Below are positions 62,160 through 64,000 of a DNA stretch of 64,000 bases, one piece after another (the stretch's first letter is position 1; each line of letters starts with the position of its first letter). Location of the stretch: positions 53,154,771 to 53,218,770 of the forward strand of contig NC_066579.1 in assembly GCF_024323335.1 (NCBI RefSeq), read 5' to 3'. Under the pieces are notes generated by a model, which did not search any database, was not told the DNA's origin, and was given only the letters and a program-made list of their open reading frames with translations. The translations under genes were made by a program, and so were the position numbers. Origin of the DNA: Lathyrus oleraceus (Eukaryota; Streptophyta; Magnoliopsida; Fabales; Fabaceae).

Positions 62160-63520
62160 ATGGCTAAAACTTCTAAGATCTTCCTCTGGTTCCTCCTAAT
62201 AAATTTATCTTCATTTTTCAACCTTTGTTTATGCGACGGAAGCAACGTTAGCGGTCTCGACCAGCTTCTGCCTGGTTTAGGACAATCTGATGTTTTGCAA
62301 AATGCACAATGCATGCAAAAACTGCTTCCATGTCAACCATATTTGAAGACTCCAAGCAATCCTCCACCAGCATGTTGTACACCTTTGGATGAAATGGCAA
62401 AAGGTGAATCTGATTGTCTCTGCAAATTGCTTAGCAATCCTAAGCTTTTTATGTCCCTCGATGTTACTGAGGATCAATTGTTGAAGCTTCCTAATGCTTG
62501 TGGTATTGATGTTGATACCACCAAGTGCAATGGCACTGCAGGTAATTCATTTCATGAGTTTTTTTTATTTGGAAAGTTTAGTTCATTTCAATGGCAATAG
62601 CCTAAGCAATTTAAGAAGGCACATAATTTAAATAATGGCAACTAGACAAAAATCTGTCCCCAGCTAACAAGGAGCAACCATGTTTAGGGATGGAAGACGG
62701 GTTCCGGCTCGCCGGACATGCCCGTTTTTCTTGAAGTTTTTGACGGATTTTTCTTGGTGCAAACATTAACGGGACGGATATGATCTTTTGCCACTTTAAA
62801 CTTAAGGGTGTAGATAAAAGACTTTGTGAGGGGGAAGTGTCCGTTGTTATCTCTAATCATATTAGGTTTCCGTTAAATAAATCTAGTTTGTTTGATTGAA
62901 AGTTTTATTAGTTTTTTATTTCGTAAAAATAAATTGTATCGGTAATAGTTTATTAATTAGAGATCTTTTTAGAAGTTTCTTGTATCTTGTATTCTAGAGT
63001 GTTTATTATTGTGTTACCTTGGAATTGCACATGTATCAGGTGAAAAACCTTTTCGTTAATGTCCTTAAACCCTATATCTGTCCTTAACTTTTCATTTGCA
63101 TTGCTTTGAAGGTATATAGTTCTAACTTTCAACTTGTTTTTGTTTCTTTCACAGCAGAAGGAACCACATCAGAATCAACACCATTAGGAGGTAAATCATC
63201 AGACATACATATGTCCATAAATGTGAAAACTTTTTGAACCATGAAAAGTTAGGATTTTATCCAACAAAATTTGGACTAAAATCATGTCTTAATAATTCTC
63301 AATCGTTGGATGTAAAATTCTAATAAATCAATCTTAAGATGATTTTCGATAGATTTGACTAATAGTGTATTTTCTGCTTCCAGGTGAAGAAACAACAGGT
63401 GAAGAGGGTTTTGCAGATCCCAGTAGCTCAACAAAAATGATTGCTCCATATGGAATCACTTATTTTGTTGTATCTGGCTTTGCTACATTGTTGACTGCTC
63501 TAGTATTTTCTGCATACTAG
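62160..63520 (+). CDS. GPI-anchored non-specific lipid-transfer-like protein (LTPG type)
   Basis: Three exons, 62160-62541, 63155-63190 and 63384-63520, with GT-AG introns of 613 and 193 bp, both in phase 1; 184 residues. An N-terminal signal peptide (about 1-25, hydrophobic IFLWFLLINLSSFF) leads to the eight-cysteine motif: C51, C58, CC72-73, C86-L-C88, C114, C123, which forms four disulfides around a lipid-binding cavity. N124-G-T is a glycosylation sequon. A Ser/Thr/Glu/Gly-rich linker (exons 2-3) follows, then a C-terminal hydrophobic tail (ITYFVVSGFATLLTALVFSAY) after small residues, as in GPI-attachment signals. Known relatives sit on the outer plasma membrane and help export cuticle lipids. 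The C1-C2 gap is 6 residues, shorter than the usual 9. An upstream in-frame TTG at 62151 is not a start; the ATG at 62160 is chosen. Confidence 0.93.
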
Positions 63521-64000
63521 AGAGGAAAAAGAACATGTTTTGTGTATGAGTTTGTTCACTGCTACAATTTCTCTCTTGAATTTTATGTCATGACTAAAAA
63601 AGGAGTTAAGAACATGAATTTAGAACCTATCAAATAGTTTGGTTAATAAAAAAAAAGAGCCTATCAATTATTGCAACATACATTTTGAAATTGTTTTTAA
63701 TGTTGCAGTGGCTGTGGTCCATTGTCACTAACGGATGGATCAAATACAATTCTTATTACTTCTATTGAGTTTTGGATGATCTTTCATTCTTTTAACTTCT
63801 GACCTATACATGAGTTGATTGGTGATTTATTAATGTTATTGTTCTAATTTTCAACATTCATTATTGTTGAACTAAGAAAAGTAGGTAAGAAAATAAGGAA
63901 GATTTTAAAAAAAAGCATTTTATACTATTACATTGTTTGGATAAACAACTTATTTACTGCTTATAGCACAAATACTTATCATAATAAGCCTTTATGTATA
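63521..64000. other. 3' flank of the lipid-transfer-like gene
   Basis: AT-rich; a possible poly(A) signal aataaaaaa near 63645. No other feature seen up to the window end. Confidence 0.45.

Noticed and set aside
62126..62477. - strand ORFs overlapping the lipid-transfer-like gene
   Set aside because: Shadows of the real exon on the other strand, whose signal peptide and cysteine pattern are clear.

Overview
The window is plant nuclear DNA. The Ogre-type (Tat lineage) element with 5.5-kb LTRs, together with the Tekay and copia families, points to a legume, most likely of the Fabeae (pea/vetch/lentil group); that lineage call is inference. Only two host genes are visible, one at each edge. The left edge holds the last two coding exons of a JAZ/TIFY jasmonate repressor (38-486, + strand). 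The right edge holds a complete three-exon GPI-anchored lipid-transfer-like protein gene (62160-63520, + strand).

Almost everything between is one nested transposon cluster, 788-56058. Its host is an old, decayed Ty1/copia element on the - strand, whose own sequence totals only about 4.9 kb. It was split by three insertions with matching target-site duplications (TSDs). (1) A 7.7-kb MULE DNA transposon (829-8505, 9-bp TSD) sits in the copia left LTR. It carries a broken mudrA-like transposase, a divergent broken PMD (plant mobile domain) gene and a small unrecognised third ORF, and is itself split by a 1.8-kb solo Tekay-family LTR (5606-7432, TSD gtcag). (2) A 34-kb Ogre (10851-44951, + strand, TSD ccggg) sits in the copia pol; its 5' LTR was hit 41 bp from its start by an apparently intact Tekay chromovirus on the - strand (Tekay-A, 10892-19341). 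(3) A second Tekay (Tekay-B, 46760-55340, + strand, TSD tcatc) sits in the copia gag.

Insertion order read from the nesting and LTR divergence: copia first; then MULE, Ogre and Tekay-B; then Tekay-A (LTRs nearly identical) as the latest. Tekay-A has an uninterrupted 1456-residue polyprotein and is the only element that looks capable of moving by itself. Tekay-B has one stop codon plus a lost zinc-binding histidine; Ogre has several stops and frameshifts.

Right of the cluster lie a truncated CACTA transposon end (about 57014-58193), a LINE 3' fragment (about 59366-60490, - strand), AT-rich unique-looking DNA and a long AT microsatellite (61457-61663).

The most unusual signal is a shared architecture of short palindromes. 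Three different ones (GTTAACCGGTTAAC, TACGCGTA, TAATCGATTA-like) occur in Tekay-family LTRs and in one other stretch, repeatedly spaced 21 bp apart, about two turns of the helix. In the LTRs the arrays lie inside what looks like a leader intron.
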